This document shows, one piece after another, positions 1 to 9,401 of a stretch of DNA of 64,000 nt. The position numbers and the translations under genes were made by a program. A model generated the notes under the pieces. The model did no database searches. It worked only from the letters and a program-made list of their open reading frames with translations, and was not told where the DNA came from. Location: the NCBI RefSeq assembly GCF_002735705.1, contig NZ_PDZL01000007.1, forward strand, positions 62,001 to 126,000. Reading direction: 5' to 3'. How positions within the stretch are numbered: position 1 is the first letter of the stretch; each line of letters opens with the position of its first letter. The DNA comes from Janthinobacterium sp. BJB426. Its GTDB lineage: Bacteria; Pseudomonadota; Gammaproteobacteria; Burkholderiales; Burkholderiaceae_D.

Positions 1-725
1 GTCTGCTGGAAGTAGCCGGACTGGCCATTCACGCCGATGAAGTCGCGCAGGGTGCTGCCGCCCTGCACGATGGCTTCGGCCAGCACGTCGCGGATCGATT
101 GCGCCAGTTTCTCATAGCGGGCCAGGCCGATGCGCCGGGCTGGCGTCTTTGGGTTGATCCCCGCGCGGAACAGGCTTTCGGAACAATAGATATTGCCCAC
201 GCCGACGACGATGTCGCCCGCCATCAGCACCTGCTTGATGTTGGTGCCTTTGTTACGCGTTTTCTGGAACAGCAGCTGGCCCGTGAAGCCGCCTTCCAGC
301 GGTTCCGTGCCGAGTCCCCGCAGGAGAGCGTGGCCGTCCAGCGGTCCGTCGGCCTCGTCATGCCACAGCACGGCGCCGAAGCGGCGCGGGTCCGTCATGC
401 GCAGCACCTCGCTGCCACCGTCCGCGTCTTCCACGACGAGGTCGAAATGGTCGTGTTTTTGCGCTTCCGTCCCCGTGGGCAGCACGCGCAAATGACCCGA
501 CATGCCCAGGTGGATGATCAGGGTGCCGTGGCGGAAGTGGATCAGCAGGTATTTGCCGCGCCGCCCCGTCAGGCCGATGGTTTGCCCCGACAGTTGTTCG
601 CCCAGGGCAGGGGGGAAGGGCCAGCGCAGGCCGTCGCGGCGCAGCACGACGGAGCGCACGGCGCGCCCTTCGAGATGGGGCGCGACACCGCGCCGTGTGA
701 CTTCGACTTCTGGCAATTCTGGCAT
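1..725 (-). CDS. mutM: Formamidopyrimidine-DNA glycosylase, 3-prime end cut by window edge
   Basis: Read on the minus strand from the ATG at 725, the protein begins MPELPEVEVTRRG, the invariant Fpg/MutM N-terminus in which Pro2 is the catalytic nucleophile and Glu3 and Glu6 are conserved. It excises oxidised purines such as 8-oxoguanine in base excision repair. About 241 codons are visible. The C-terminal zinc finger would lie beyond base 1, so the gene is incomplete only because of the window edge. It is divergent from the TPR-protein gene, with about 165 bp between them. The visible part is undisturbed. The assignment is firm from the N-terminus and the central segment around ADGSEVLRMTDPRRFG-like residues. 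Confidence 0.95.
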   Translation of the reverse strand, partial: MPELPEVEVTRRGVAPHLEGRAVRSVVLRRDGLRWPFPPALGEQLSGQTIGLTGRRGKYLLIHFRHGTLIIHLGMSGHLRVLPTGTEAQKHDHFDLVVEDADGGSEVLRMTDPRRFGAVLWHDEADGPLDGHALLRGLGTEPLEGGFTGQLLFQKTRNKGTNIKQVLMAGDIVVGVGNIYCSESLFRAGINPKTPARRIGLARYEKLAQSIRDVLAEAIVQGGSTLRDFIGVNGQSGYFQQ

Positions 726-892
726 AGGGCTCGAATGGTGGAAAACCGGGTAAAAAACAGGCGGGTTGCCGGCCGATGGCTGGCCCGGACACGCTGCGTC
801 GCCACGACATATATATTTCGTTACATACGTGAAGTACGCAATAGCCGCGTTGGGCGTAGAATCAGACTTTGCCGTTTAGCCAGGATCAGCCT

Positions 893-2680
893 TTGAAAAA
901 CGCTTTCGCCATTGTAACCTTGTCCGCCCTGATGGCCACGCATGCCATGGCACAGACACCTGTTGCCCCCGCCGATGCCGCGGCCGGCCCCACTGCGGCC
1001 GCGCCCGCCGCGCCGCAGGAGCCGGACACCTCCAAGGAGGGGGCCGGCGGCGACGGGCTGCCGAAGGTCGAATTGAGCAGCGACTTGCTGTACAAGCTGA
1101 CCAAGGCTGAAATGGAATTCAAGAGCGGCCAGTGGCAAGGGCCGTACGTGACGATGATGGTGGCGGCGCAGCAGACGCGCGACCCGCGCCTGGCGCGCCG
1201 CGCTTCCGAAATGGCGCTGGCCGCCAAGCAGGGAAGCGAAGCGCTGGCGGCCATCCGTCTGTGGCGCGAGCTGGCGCCCGATTCCGACGAGGCGACGCAG
1301 TTCTTCCTCGGCTTCGTCGTGTTGACGGACAAGATCGAGGAAGCGGAGCCGATCTTCGCCGAGCGCCTGGCCAATGCGCCAGGGGGCGCGCGCGGCGTGG
1401 CCCTGTTCCAGATGCAGCAAATCCTGTCGCGCTCGAATGACAAGCTGTTTGCGTATGCCATGCTCACGCGCCTGGTGCAGCCTTACCTGGACATGTTCGA
1501 AGCGCACCTGGTGCTGGCGCAGGGCGCCTTGTCGCTTGGCGAGCGTGAACGCGCCATCGGCGAAGCGAACAAGGCGCTGTCGATCAAGCCGAACTCCGAG
1601 CTGGCCGCACTGACCCTGGCGCAGGTGACGGGCGAACCCGAAGCGGCAAACAAGGTGCTGGCCACGTTCCTGCAAAAGAATCCGGATGCTGTCGAAGTGC
1701 GCGGCGCGTACGCGCGCCTGCTGGTCGAGCAAAAACAGCTGGAGCCGGCGCGCGACCAGTTCCTGCTGCTGTTGAAAAGCCAGCCCGATAACGTGGGCGG
1801 CCTGTATGCGCTGGGCATCGTGGCGCTGCAGCTGGAAGACACCAAGGGCGCGGAGCAGTACTTCAAGCGCTTCCTGGCCGTGCTGGATAAAAATCCTGGC
1901 GACGCGCGCGATCCGTTCAAGGCCTTGATGATACTGTCGCAGATCGCCGAGACGCGCGGCGACACGGCCGGCGCCATCGCCTGGCTGGACAAGGTCGACA
2001 ACAGCGCTTCCGCCGGTTATGTCGAGGCGCGCTTGCGCCGCGCCCAGCTGATCGCCCGTGGCGGCAATCTCGATGCGGCGCGCAAGGCGCTGACGGAAAT
2101 CGAAACGGACGATCCGGCAAGCCAGGCGCAGGTGCTGCTGGTCGACGCGCAATTCCTGCGCGATGCCGGCTACGTGCAAAGCGCCTATACGGTGCTGGAA
2201 AATGCCTTGCTGCGCTTCCCCGACAATCCGGAACTGCTGTACGACTACGCCTTGCTGGCCGAGCGCCTGGATAAACTCGAGCTGATGGAAGCGAGCCTGC
2301 GCCGCGTGATGGCGCTGGCGCCCGACAATCAGCATGCGTATAACGCCCTGGGCTACTCGCTGGCCGAACGGGGCATCCGCCTTGAGGAGGCCCATGCGTT
2401 GATCGAAAAAGCGTTGCAGATGGCGCCGGGCGACCCGTTCATCATGGATAGCATGGGCTGGGTGCAGTTCCGCATGGGTAACCTGGCCGCCGCGGAAAAC
2501 GCGCTGCGCCGCGCGTATGCCGTGCGCAGCGACCCGGAAATCGCCGTCCACCTGGGCGAAGTGCTGTGGCAGAAGGGCGACAAGGATGAAGCGCAAAAAC
2601 TGTGGCGCGAAGCGCGCAGCAAGGACCCGAAAAACGATGCGCTGAAAAGTACCCTGGCGCGCTTGAATGTCAGTTTGTGA
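893..2680 (+). CDS. TPR-repeat protein, exported
   Basis: A protein of about 595 residues with a signal peptide ending near AMA-Q (cleavage around residue 21), a Pro/Ala-rich linker, then a long array of tetratricopeptide repeats. TPR hallmarks such as NPELLYDYALLAERL, NQHAYNALGYSLAERG and PFIMDSMGWVQFRMGN are clear in the C-terminal half. I prefer the TTG at 893 because it begins the signal peptide directly and has CAGGAT about 7 bases upstream; an upstream TTG at 869 adds eight residues. It sits between mutM and lolB and ends at an intrinsic terminator. Proteins of this kind are found beside lolB-ispE in betaproteobacteria. A scaffold role in envelope assembly is inference; the molecular function is unknown. 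Confidence 0.85.
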   Translation: MKNAFAIVTLSALMATHAMAQTPVAPADAAAGPTAAAPAAPQEPDTSKEGAGGDGLPKVELSSDLLYKLTKAEMEFKSGQWQGPYVTMMVAAQQTRDPRLARRASEMALAAKQGSEALAAIRLWRELAPDSDEATQFFLGFVVLTDKIEEAEPIFAERLANAPGGARGVALFQMQQILSRSNDKLFAYAMLTRLVQPYLDMFEAHLVLAQGALSLGERERAIGEANKALSIKPNSELAALTLAQVTGEPEAANKVLATFLQKNPDAVEVRGAYARLLVEQKQLEPARDQFLLLLKSQPDNVGGLYALGIVALQLEDTKGAEQYFKRFLAVLDKNPGDARDPFKALMILSQIAETRGDTAGAIAWLDKVDNSASAGYVEARLRRAQLIARGGNLDAARKALTEIETDDPASQAQVLLVDAQFLRDAGYVQSAYTVLENALLRFPDNPELLYDYALLAERLDKLELMEASLRRVMALAPDNQHAYNALGYSLAERGIRLEEAHALIEKALQMAPGDPFIMDSMGWVQFRMGNLAAAENALRRAYAVRSDPEIAVHLGEVLWQKGDKDEAQKLWREARSKDPKNDALKSTLARLNVSL

Positions 2681-2702
2681 TTGAACCGATTAACTCAACT
2701 AT

Positions 2703-2734
2703 AAAAAACCAGCGCCATGGCGCTGGTTTTTCCT
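2703..2734 (+). terminator. Rho-independent terminator after the TPR gene
   Basis: A near-perfect hairpin, AAACCAGCGCC / GGCGCTGGTTT around a short AT centre, is followed by a T run. It lies 23 bases after the TPR stop codon and only about 8 bases before the lolB start codon, so it abuts the lolB initiation region. Confidence 0.85.
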
Positions 2735-2741
2735 TGTGCCC

Positions 2742-3392
2742 ATGTTAAAAAAACTCTTCCCCCTCACACTGGTCTGCCTGGCCCTCTCGGCCTGCTCGAC
2801 CCTGACCGCCCCCTTTTCGTCTGGCGCCGCACCCTCCGGTAAAACCGTCGCTGCTTACCGCGAACAGGTCGAGCTGACGGGCCGTTTAAACGTCGTGTAC
2901 CAGAAAGATGACAAGCCCGAATCGGCCACCGTCAATTTCAACTGGCAGCAGACGGCGCAGCGCACGGATGTGACCTTGTACTCGCCCGTCGGCAGCACCC
3001 TGGCGACGATCGCCGTCACGCCGCAGCAAGCCGTGTTGACGCAAAGCGGCAAGGCGCCGCGCAGCGCGCCCGATGTCGATACCCTGAGCGCGCAGATGCT
3101 GGGCTGGTCCTTGCCCGTGTCGGGCTTGCGCGACTGGCTGCAGGGCTATGCCGTGGGCGCCGATGGCAAGCGCTTCGTCGCTTCACCGGCCAACGACAGC
3201 GTGACGACCAAAGACGGCTGGCGCCTGCGCTATGTGTCGTGGCAAGAAGTAGGGCAAAATGCGGCCGACAATACGCCGGGCGCCTTGCCCCAACCGCGGC
3301 GTATCGATGCCGAACGCAATGCCAGCGCGCAAGCCGATGCCGTCTCGCTGCGCATCGTGCTCGATCCCGCCCCATCCGTACCTGCACCATGA
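2742..3392 (+). CDS. lolB: Outer-membrane lipoprotein LolB
   Basis: The protein is 216 residues and begins [10 protein letters not shown], followed by a lipobox LSAC with the lipidated Cys at residue 18. LolB receives lipoproteins from periplasmic LolA and inserts them into the inner leaflet of the outer membrane. The segments [11 protein letters not shown] and [18 protein letters not shown] match the LolB fold. The ATG at 2742 is chosen because the signal peptide starts there; a GTG at 2736 is also in frame. No convincing Shine-Dalgarno is visible because the space is filled by the preceding terminator hairpin. The stop overlaps the ispE start by 4 bp (ATGA), which indicates translational coupling. 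The lolB-ispE pairing is the standard betaproteobacterial order. Confidence 0.93.
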   Translation: MLKKLFPLTLVCLALSACSTLTAPFSSGAAPSGKTVAAYREQVELTGRLNVVYQKDDKPESATVNFNWQQTAQRTDVTLYSPVGSTLATIAVTPQQAVLTQSGKAPRSAPDVDTLSAQMLGWSLPVSGLRDWLQGYAVGADGKRFVASPANDSVTTKDGWRLRYVSWQEVGQNAADNTPGALPQPRRIDAERNASAQADAVSLRIVLDPAPSVPAP

Positions 3393-4273
3393 CATTGACG
3401 ACCCTGAATAACTGCCCGGCACCGGCCAAACTGAACCTCTTTCTGCACGTCAACGGCCGCCGCGCCGATGGCTACCATCTGCTGCAGACGGTGTTCCAGT
3501 TGCTCGACCATGGCGACACCCTGCACTTCGCGTTGCGCGACGACACGGCGATCCACCGCGTGACGGCACTGACCGGCGTGCCGGAGGAGCAAGACCTGAT
3601 CATCCGCGCCGCGAAACTGCTGCAGGCCGAAGTGCTGCGCCGCACGGGTGCCTTGCCGCGCGGCGTCGATATCGCCATCGACAAGGTGCTGCCCATGGGC
3701 GGCGGCCTGGGTGGCGGCTCGTCCGATGCGGCCACGGCCCTGATGGCCTTGAACCGCCTGTGGCAGGCGGGTTTGACGCGCGAGGAATTGATGGCGCTGG
3801 GCTTGCCGCTGGGCGCCGATATCCCGTTTTTCATCTTTGGCGAAAACGCCTTTGCCGAAGGCGTGGGCGAAGCCCTGCAGCCCGTCGCCACGCCCGAATG
3901 TTGGTATGTGGTGATCGAGCCGGGCGTGCAAGTGCCTACCGCCGCAATTTTTTGCGCGGAAGGCTTGACGAGAAATACCGAACCCGTCACAATAGCGGAC
4001 TTTTCCAGGCACCTCGCAGAAGGAAGCGATGCGGGCGGGTTTGGTAAGAATGATTTACAGCAAGTGGCATGCAGTCTTTTCAAGCCGGTAGCAGATGCGG
4101 TAGAATGGCTGGGTGCTTACGGTGAGGCCAGGATGACTGGTTCCGGTGCTTGTGTGTTTGGTGCGTTTGATAGTCAGGAAGAAGCGGATGCGGTGCTCAG
4201 CAATGTGCCACCAGTCTGGATCGCCTGGAAGGCAAAAGCGCTGAATCGCCACCCGATGCTCACCATGTTGTAG
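3389..4273 (+). CDS. ispE: 4-diphosphocytidyl-2-C-methyl-D-erythritol kinase
   Basis: A 294-residue GHMP kinase of the MEP isoprenoid pathway that phosphorylates CDP-ME at the 2-hydroxyl using ATP in the cytoplasm. The substrate motif [10 protein letters not shown] is near residue 10, and the glycine-rich ATP loop [17 protein letters not shown] is near residue 105. A C-terminal GHMP segment [13 protein letters not shown] is also present. The start is the ATG that overlaps the lolB stop. It is followed by the tRNA-Gln gene and prs, the usual neighbourhood. The length is normal and all three GHMP motifs are intact. Confidence 0.97.
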   Translation: MTLTTLNNCPAPAKLNLFLHVNGRRADGYHLLQTVFQLLDHGDTLHFALRDDTAIHRVTALTGVPEEQDLIIRAAKLLQAEVLRRTGALPRGVDIAIDKVLPMGGGLGGGSSDAATALMALNRLWQAGLTREELMALGLPLGADIPFFIFGENAFAEGVGEALQPVATPECWYVVIEPGVQVPTAAIFCAEGLTRNTEPVTIADFSRHLAEGSDAGGFGKNDLQQVACSLFKPVADAVEWLGAYGEARMTGSGACVFGAFDSQEEADAVLSNVPPVWIAWKAKALNRHPMLTML

Positions 4274-4289
4274 AGAGCAAAAAAAGATT

Positions 4290-4317
4290 TTGCTTAGCGT
4301 CAAATAGTCGGTATAAT
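4290..4317 (+). promoter_or_regulatory. Sigma-70 type promoter for tRNA-Gln
   Basis: TTGCTT at 4290-4295 and TATAAT at 4312-4317 are separated by 16 bp. The -10 lies about 35 bases before the mature tRNA 5-prime end, so it is well placed to drive the tRNA and possibly prs. Confidence 0.7.
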
Positions 4318-4351
4318 ACTGGCCAACATGACGGCAAGCAGTCAGTAACGT

Positions 4352-4428
4352 AGGGGAATCGCCAAGCTGGTTAAGGCACTGGATTTTGATTCCAGCATGC
4401 GAAGGTTCGAATCCTTCTTCCCCTGCCA
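4352..4428 (+). tRNA. tRNA-Gln (anticodon TTG)
   Basis: A complete cloverleaf. The acceptor AGGGGAA pairs with TTCCCCT, the anticodon stem is CTGGA/TCCAG, and the loop TTTTGAT places TTG at positions 34-36. The T arm is GAAGG-TTCGAAT-CCTTC. Discriminator G and CCA are encoded at 4425-4428. It reads CAA, and CAG by wobble. It lies between ispE and prs. Confidence 0.97.
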
Positions 4429-4519
4429 CCATTTCACCGTAGTCTGTCGATGCGAAGTTAGCGTCCAGTACGGGAAAAAGCAGATGTGTCGCCACGCGGC
4501 ATATTCTAAACAATGACTG

Positions 4520-4546
4520 ACCGGGCCTATGCCCGGTTAGTGCTTT
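4520..4546 (+). terminator. Hairpin between tRNA-Gln and prs
   Basis: ACCGGGC-CTAT-GCCCGGT is a perfect 7-bp stem with a 4-base loop, followed after a few bases by TTTT. It probably terminates the tRNA transcript or forms part of the prs leader. The spacing between stem and T run is longer than ideal, so termination is likely but not certain. Confidence 0.5.
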
Positions 4547-4578
4547 TCAAGACTTCTATATCACCTCTTGGGACTCCC

Positions 4579-5529
4579 ATGGCTTACGAAAACCTGATGG
4601 TTTTTACCGGCAACGCGAATCCAGCGTTGGCAGAGGGGGTCGCAAAAAACCTCGGCATCCCTCTCGGTAAAGCAAACGTTTCGAAATTCTCCGACGGCGA
4701 AGTAATGGTCGAGATTAACGAAAACGTACGCGGCAAGGATGTTTTTGTTTTGCAATCCACCTGTGCTCCAACCAACGACAGCCTGATGGAAATCATGCTG
4801 ATGGTTGATGCCTTGAAACGTGCTTCCGCTGGCCGTATCACCGCCGCAATTCCTTACTTCGGCTATGCCCGCCAAGACCGTCGTCCCCGCTCCGCGCGTG
4901 TGGCGATTTCGGCCAAGGTGGTGGCGAACATGCTGGAAGAAGCCGGTGTCGAGCGCGTCCTGATCATGGACTTGCACGCTGACCAGATTCAAGGTTTCTT
5001 CGATATCCCAGTCGACAATATTTACGCTTCGCCAATTTTGCTGGGTGACCTGCAAAAGAAAAACTACCAGGATCTGCTGGTGGTGTCGCCGGACGTCGGC
5101 GGTGTGGTACGTGCGCGCGCCCTGGCAAAACGCCTGGGCTGCGACCTGGCCATCATCGACAAGCGTCGTCCAAAAGCGAACGTGTCCGAAGTGATGAACA
5201 TCATCGGTGAAGTCGAAGGCCGCAACTGCGTGATCATGGATGACATGGTCGACACGGCAGGCACCTTGACCAAGGCTGCCGAAGTGCTCAAAGAGCGCGG
5301 CGCGAAAAAAGTCGTGGCGTATTGCACGCACGCAGTGCTGTCGGGCCCGGCGATCGACCGTATTTCGGCCTCGCCACTCGATGAGCTGGTCGTGACCGAT
5401 ACGATCCCCCTGTCCGAAGCGGCCCTGGCCTGCGGCAAGATCCGTCAATTGACGTGCGCGCCGCTGCTGGCCGAGACGTTCAAACGCATCATCAAGGGTG
5501 ACTCGGTCATCTCGCTGTTCATCGATTAA
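4579..5529 (+). CDS. prs: Ribose-phosphate pyrophosphokinase (PRPP synthetase)
   Basis: A 316-residue class I PRPP synthase that transfers pyrophosphate from ATP to ribose-5-phosphate, feeding purine, pyrimidine, His, Trp and NAD synthesis. Visible motifs are [20 protein letters not shown] near the N-terminus, the ATP-site segment [10 protein letters not shown], the [11 protein letters not shown] segment, and the PRPP-binding loop [14 protein letters not shown]. The start [15 protein letters not shown] is chosen by homology to the family N-terminus. An in-frame upstream extension to 4513 is not conserved in kind and crosses the hairpin. A strong terminator follows the gene. Confidence 0.97.
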   Translation: MAYENLMVFTGNANPALAEGVAKNLGIPLGKANVSKFSDGEVMVEINENVRGKDVFVLQSTCAPTNDSLMEIMLMVDALKRASAGRITAAIPYFGYARQDRRPRSARVAISAKVVANMLEEAGVERVLIMDLHADQIQGFFDIPVDNIYASPILLGDLQKKNYQDLLVVSPDVGGVVRARALAKRLGCDLAIIDKRRPKANVSEVMNIIGEVEGRNCVIMDDMVDTAGTLTKAAEVLKERGAKKVVAYCTHAVLSGPAIDRISASPLDELVVTDTIPLSEAALACGKIRQLTCAPLLAETFKRIIKGDSVISLFID

Positions 5530-5558
5530 TTCGGTAAGAGCAGCAACAGACGTAATGC

Positions 5559-5607
5559 CTGCGGCGCGACCGGCTTTTTGCCTGTTGCGCCGCAGTGTTT
5601 TAGTTTT
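5559..5607 (+). terminator. Rho-independent terminator after prs
   Basis: CTGCGGCGC at 5559-5567 pairs perfectly with GCGCCGCAG at 5587-5595 around a 19-base loop. A T-rich tail follows. Confidence 0.75.
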
Positions 5608-5696
5608 CGGGGTGTTTTGCACCCATTTTCGAGGATTCCTGGTCGCGGGAGTCTTCATAACACAAGGCGCAAGCCTTGTTCTTCTTGGAGTTTCAC

Positions 5697-6305
5697 ATGA
5701 AAGTTATCGCATTTAAACGCGAATTGCAAGGTTCCGGAGCGAGCCGCCGCCTGCGCATTTCCGGCCAAACCCCTGGTATCGTCTACGGTGGCGCTGAAGC
5801 CCCTGTGCTGATCTCGCTGGATCACAACGCCCTGTACCATGCGTTGAAAAAAGAAGTGTTCCACTCGTCGATCCTGGATCTGGAAATCGACGGCGTTTCC
5901 CAGCAAGTTCTGTTGCGCGACTTCCAAGTCCACGCATACAAACAACTGGTTCTGCACGCTGACTTCCAGCGCGTTGATGCTAAGCAAGCTATCCACGTGA
6001 AAGTGGCGCTGCACTTCGTAAACGCTGACGTTTCCCCAGCAGTCAAACTGCACGGCGCGACCATCAGCCACGTAGCCAACGAAATCGAAGTTTCGTGCCT
6101 GCCAGGCCAACTGCCAGAATTCATCAACGTTGACCTGTCGAACATCGAAGTCGGTCACTCGCTGCACGTTGGCGACCTGGTCCTGCCAGCTGGCGTGACC
6201 GCTGTCACCCACGGCGCCAACCTGACCATCGCTACCGCTTCGGTACCGGCTGGCCACGTTGCTGCTGAAGCCGCTGCTGCTGAAGTTGTTGCTGACAAGA
6301 AGTAA
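5697..6305 (+). CDS. rplY: Large-subunit ribosomal protein bL25, CTC form
   Basis: A 202-residue protein of the long Ctc/L25 form. The N-terminal 5S-rRNA-binding domain begins [19 protein letters not shown] and is followed by a beta-rich C-terminal domain and an Ala/Glu-rich tail. It binds 5S rRNA in the central protuberance and, in some bacteria, acts in general stress. The ATG at 5697 has TTGGAG about 8 bases upstream. The short E. coli protein has only the N-terminal domain. It lies between prs and pth in the conserved order, with its own terminator downstream. Confidence 0.96.
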   Translation: MKVIAFKRELQGSGASRRLRISGQTPGIVYGGAEAPVLISLDHNALYHALKKEVFHSSILDLEIDGVSQQVLLRDFQVHAYKQLVLHADFQRVDAKQAIHVKVALHFVNADVSPAVKLHGATISHVANEIEVSCLPGQLPEFINVDLSNIEVGHSLHVGDLVLPAGVTAVTHGANLTIATASVPAGHVAAEAAAAEVVADKK

Positions 6306-6340
6306 TTCTGCCGCCGCAGCAATGCGGTAGTCGCAAGGAA

Positions 6341-6375
6341 AAACCCGTCCGGTTCGCTCCGGACGGGTTTTTTTC
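6341..6375 (+). terminator. Rho-independent terminator after rplY
   Basis: AAACCCGTCCGG and CCGGACGGGTTT form a perfect 12-bp stem with a 6-base loop, followed directly by a T run. One of the strongest terminators in the window. Confidence 0.93.
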
Positions 6376-6420
6376 TGCCCGTTTTCACCGATAATACGTT
6401 TTTACACTGCAGACACAGCC

Positions 6421-7005
6421 ATGCCCATACGCCTGATCGTCGGCCTCGGCAACCCGGGACCCGAATACGAACAAACCCGCCACAATGCCGGCTTCTGGCT
6501 GGTGGACAACCTTGCCAACAGCTTGCCCGGCACGCGCTTGCAGCGCGATTCGCGCTATAACGCCATGTTGGCCAAGACTTCCATTGGCGGCAACGAAGTG
6601 TGGCTGCTCGAACCGCTGACCTTCATGAACCGCTCGGGCCAGTCCGTGGGCGCGCTGGCGCGTTTCTTCAAGATCGCCGCGGATGAAGTGCTGGTCGTGC
6701 ACGACGAACTTGATCTGATGCCCGGTATCGCGCGCCTGAAAAAGGGCGGCTCGGCCGGTGGCCACAATGGCTTGAAGGACATCACGGCCGCGCTGGGCAC
6801 GCAGGATTACTGGCGCTTGCGCCTGGGTATCGGCCACCCGCGCACCCTGAGCCTGCAGCAGCAGGTGGCCGACTTCGTGCTGCACCGCCCGCGCCGCGAA
6901 GACCAGGAACTGATCGAGCAAGCGATAGAAAAATCCTTGCAGGTCATGCCGCAGATCATCGAAGGCAAGTTCGAGGCCGCAACCATGAAGCTGCATACGG
7001 CCTGA
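6421..7005 (+). CDS. pth: Peptidyl-tRNA hydrolase
   Basis: A 194-residue enzyme that hydrolyses the ester bond of peptidyl-tRNAs released from stalled ribosomes. The N-terminus [23 protein letters not shown] contains the conserved Asn and catalytic His of the family. The segments [15 protein letters not shown] and [11 protein letters not shown] and the helix [12 protein letters not shown] are intact. The normal length and the rplY-pth-ychF context confirm it. Confidence 0.97.
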   Translation: MPIRLIVGLGNPGPEYEQTRHNAGFWLVDNLANSLPGTRLQRDSRYNAMLAKTSIGGNEVWLLEPLTFMNRSGQSVGALARFFKIAADEVLVVHDELDLMPGIARLKKGGSAGGHNGLKDITAALGTQDYWRLRLGIGHPRTLSLQQQVADFVLHRPRREDQELIEQAIEKSLQVMPQIIEGKFEAATMKLHTA

Positions 7006-7220
7006 GAACAGGGCCTGATGGCGTCACGATACGGCTGTTTTGGCGTCATTTGCCCATCATCGGGCTTTTGAAGCGCGCGCGACACGGGTACAATTGACCC
7101 CTTGAAATGCAGCACACGCACTATCCCCGGAAAAGGGCGAAGCATCGTCCCGTTTTCCCTAACAGCACGGCAAGCACGCCGATAGACGGCGCCATGTGCT
7201 TTGATTATTAAAGGTTTTCC

Positions 7221-8312
7221 ATGAGTCTCCAATGCGGTATCGTCGGCTTGCCGAACGTCGGCAAGTCCACCCTGTTCAATGCACTGACGAAAGCCGGCAT
7301 CCCGGCTGAAAACTATCCGTTCTGCACCATCGAGCCGAACGTCGGTGTCGTCGAAGTACCGGACCCACGCATGGATGCGCTGGCTGCCATCGTCAAGCCG
7401 GAACGCATGGTCAACGCCATCGTGGAATTCGTCGATATCGCCGGCCTGGTGGCTGGTGCATCGAAGGGCGAGGGCCTGGGCAACCAGTTCCTGTCGCACA
7501 TCCGCGAAACGGACGCCATCGTCAACGTCGTGCGCTGCTTCGAAGATGACAACGTCATCCACGTGGCCGGCAAGATCAATCCGCTCGACGATATCGAAGT
7601 CATCCAGACCGAACTGGCACTGGCCGACATGGGCACCGTGGAAAAAGCCATCCACCGCGAAAACAAGAAAGCCCGTTCGGGCGACAAGGACGCGGCCAAG
7701 CTGCTGGCCATCATGGAACGCATGATGCCTTACCTGAACGATGCCAAGCCTGTGCGCGCCATGGGCTTGGACGCCGACGAAATGGAGCTGATCAAGCCGC
7801 TGTGCCTGATCACGGCCAAGCCGGCCATGTTCGTGGCCAACGTGTCCGACACGGGCTTCACGAATAACCCGTTGCTGGACCAGCTGACGGCCTATGCGCA
7901 ATCGCAAAACGCCCCTATCGTCGCCATCTGCGCGGCGCTGGAAGCGGAAATCGCCGACCTGGACGACGCCGACAAGGGCGCTTTCCTGGCCGACATGGGC
8001 ATGGAAGAGCCAGGCCTGGACCGCCTGATCCGCGGCGCCTACAAACTGCTGGGTCTGCAAACCTACTTCACGGCTGGCGTGAAGGAAGTGCGCGCCTGGA
8101 CCATCCATGTGGGCGACACGGCGCCGCAAGCAGCCGGCGTGATCCACACCGACTTCGAACGCGGCTTTATCCGTGCGCAAACCATCGCCTATGACGACTT
8201 CATCGCCTACAAGGGCGAAGCGGGCGCCAAGGAAGCGGGCAAGATGCGCGCCGAAGGCAAGGAATATGTCGTCAAGGATGGCGACGTGCTGAACTTCCTG
8301 TTCAACGTCTAA
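7221..8312 (+). CDS. ychF: Ribosome-associated ATPase/GTPase YchF (OLA1)
   Basis: A 363-residue Obg-family P-loop protein. G1 is GLPNVGKST near residue 8, with G3-like [17 protein letters not shown]. The C-terminal TGS-like segment is [30 protein letters not shown]. YchF prefers ATP over GTP, binds ribosomes and affects oxidative-stress responses in E. coli. The ATG is preceded by AAAGGTTTTCC. It is separated from pth by about 215 bp with no gene-like content, and is followed by an intrinsic terminator before the glycan module. Confidence 0.97.
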   Translation: MSLQCGIVGLPNVGKSTLFNALTKAGIPAENYPFCTIEPNVGVVEVPDPRMDALAAIVKPERMVNAIVEFVDIAGLVAGASKGEGLGNQFLSHIRETDAIVNVVRCFEDDNVIHVAGKINPLDDIEVIQTELALADMGTVEKAIHRENKKARSGDKDAAKLLAIMERMMPYLNDAKPVRAMGLDADEMELIKPLCLITAKPAMFVANVSDTGFTNNPLLDQLTAYAQSQNAPIVAICAALEAEIADLDDADKGAFLADMGMEEPGLDRLIRGAYKLLGLQTYFTAGVKEVRAWTIHVGDTAPQAAGVIHTDFERGFIRAQTIAYDDFIAYKGEAGAKEAGKMRAEGKEYVVKDGDVLNFLFNV

Positions 8313-8364
8313 GGACAGATGCTTGCTGGCGAGCGCCAGCAACATACTGCATTCGTCCATTGCG

Positions 8365-8398
8365 AAATGCCGCTCAGTGACCTGCGCGGCATTTTTTT
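8365..8398 (+). terminator. Rho-independent terminator after ychF
   Basis: AAATGCCGC (8365-8373) pairs with GCGGCATTT (8386-8394), and a T run follows. A second stem, TTGCTGGC-GAGC-GCCAGCAA at 8323-8342, precedes it without a T run. Confidence 0.88.
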
Positions 8399-8421
8399 GT
8401 CTGTGATGTGAAAGGCTTGCC

Positions 8422-9345
8422 ATGCAGTCAGAGAGACAACCGCTCGTTGCCATTGTCATGGCCACGTATAACCGGAGCAATATCCTCGGGTATGCGATTC
8501 AATCGGTACTCGCCAGCACCGTGCAGGATTGGGAGCTGATTATTGTCGGCGATTGCTGCACCGACGATACCGCCGAGGTGGTCGCCGCGTTCGGCGACGC
8601 GCGCATCCGCTTTGTGAATCTGGAAACCAATTACGGCGAACAGACGGGGCCCAACAATCTCGGCGTCAGCCTGGCGCGCGGCACCTATCTCGCATTCCTG
8701 AACCACGACGACCTATGGTTGCCCGATCATTTGCAAAGCAGTATCGATGTCCTCGAGCGCAGCGGGGCCGATTTGGTCTTTGCTCAAGGACTGGGCATAG
8801 GCTTGTCAGGGCATCACATTGACGGGGCACTAACTGATGCACTGAGTCCTTATTGTCCGTGGATGAATGTGCCGGCTACCTTGTGGGTCATGCGGCGTGA
8901 GCTGGCCTTGCAAATTGGTCCATGGCAACCGTCGTGGGAGTTGCGCTGCTGGCCGTCGCAGGCCTGGCTGCACCGGGCCTATCGTGCAGGACGGCCGATG
9001 CTGGCCCTTCCCCGTATCGGCGCCATCCTGATCCAGTCTGGCAGGCGCAGCAATGCCTACCTGGACCGGCAGCACAGCGAGCATGCGTTCTGGTGGGAGC
9101 ATATGCAAAATCCCGTGAATGTTTTGCAAGCTGTCGCAACGCTATGCGGCAAGCTGAGTCGGGAGCGCTACATTTCTCCGGTCCAGTGTGCACTGCTTGC
9201 CATGAAAGCTTTGCTGCGGCGAATCTTTTATTCATTGGGCCTGTGGCCGCCACAACCCATCTATTGGCTCAAGTATTGGCGTAGAGGTACTTTTTTACGT
9301 GAATTGCGCCGCCGCCGGGGATTGAAGGAGATGCCGCGGCGATAG
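8422..9345 (+). CDS. Family 2 glycosyltransferase
   Basis: A 307-residue GT-A fold enzyme. The N-terminus VAIVMATYNRSNILGYAIQS, the segment DWELIIVGDCCTDDTAEV and the DXD-like NHDDLWLPDHL are the nucleotide-sugar and metal-binding elements of GT2 inverting transferases. The C-terminus is basic and aromatic (LKYWRRGTFLRELRRRRG), without a clear transmembrane helix. It is the first gene of a three-gene module with an RmlC-like cupin and a Wzx-like flippase, suggesting a role in a cell-surface glycan. Sugar donor and acceptor cannot be told. A terminator upstream isolates it from ychF. Confidence 0.85.
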   Translation: MQSERQPLVAIVMATYNRSNILGYAIQSVLASTVQDWELIIVGDCCTDDTAEVVAAFGDARIRFVNLETNYGEQTGPNNLGVSLARGTYLAFLNHDDLWLPDHLQSSIDVLERSGADLVFAQGLGIGLSGHHIDGALTDALSPYCPWMNVPATLWVMRRELALQIGPWQPSWELRCWPSQAWLHRAYRAGRPMLALPRIGAILIQSGRRSNAYLDRQHSEHAFWWEHMQNPVNVLQAVATLCGKLSRERYISPVQCALLAMKALLRRIFYSLGLWPPQPIYWLKYWRRGTFLRELRRRRGLKEMPRR

Positions 9346-9401
9346 ATAATGCGATTGCAATACATAAGAGCATTTTTATAAAATTTCTGGGGGTAGATCT
9401 G

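Noticed and set aside
821..2596. Long minus-strand frame over the TPR gene, and similar shadows over the ABC, receptor and aspS genes
   Set aside because: High GC at third positions leaves few stop codons on the opposite strand. Sequences are rich in Arg/His/Gln with no family signature, while the other strand holds conserved proteins.
4055..4513. Open frame on the minus strand whose product contains a GEEGFEPSHAGIK-like stretch
   Set aside because: That peptide is the antisense translation of the tRNA-Gln gene, a well-known annotation artefact. The frame also covers the end of ispE.
7006..7220. Possible small gene between pth and ychF
   Set aside because: No frame with a plausible start, ribosome-binding site and protein-like composition was seen; likely leader and promoter sequence of ychF.
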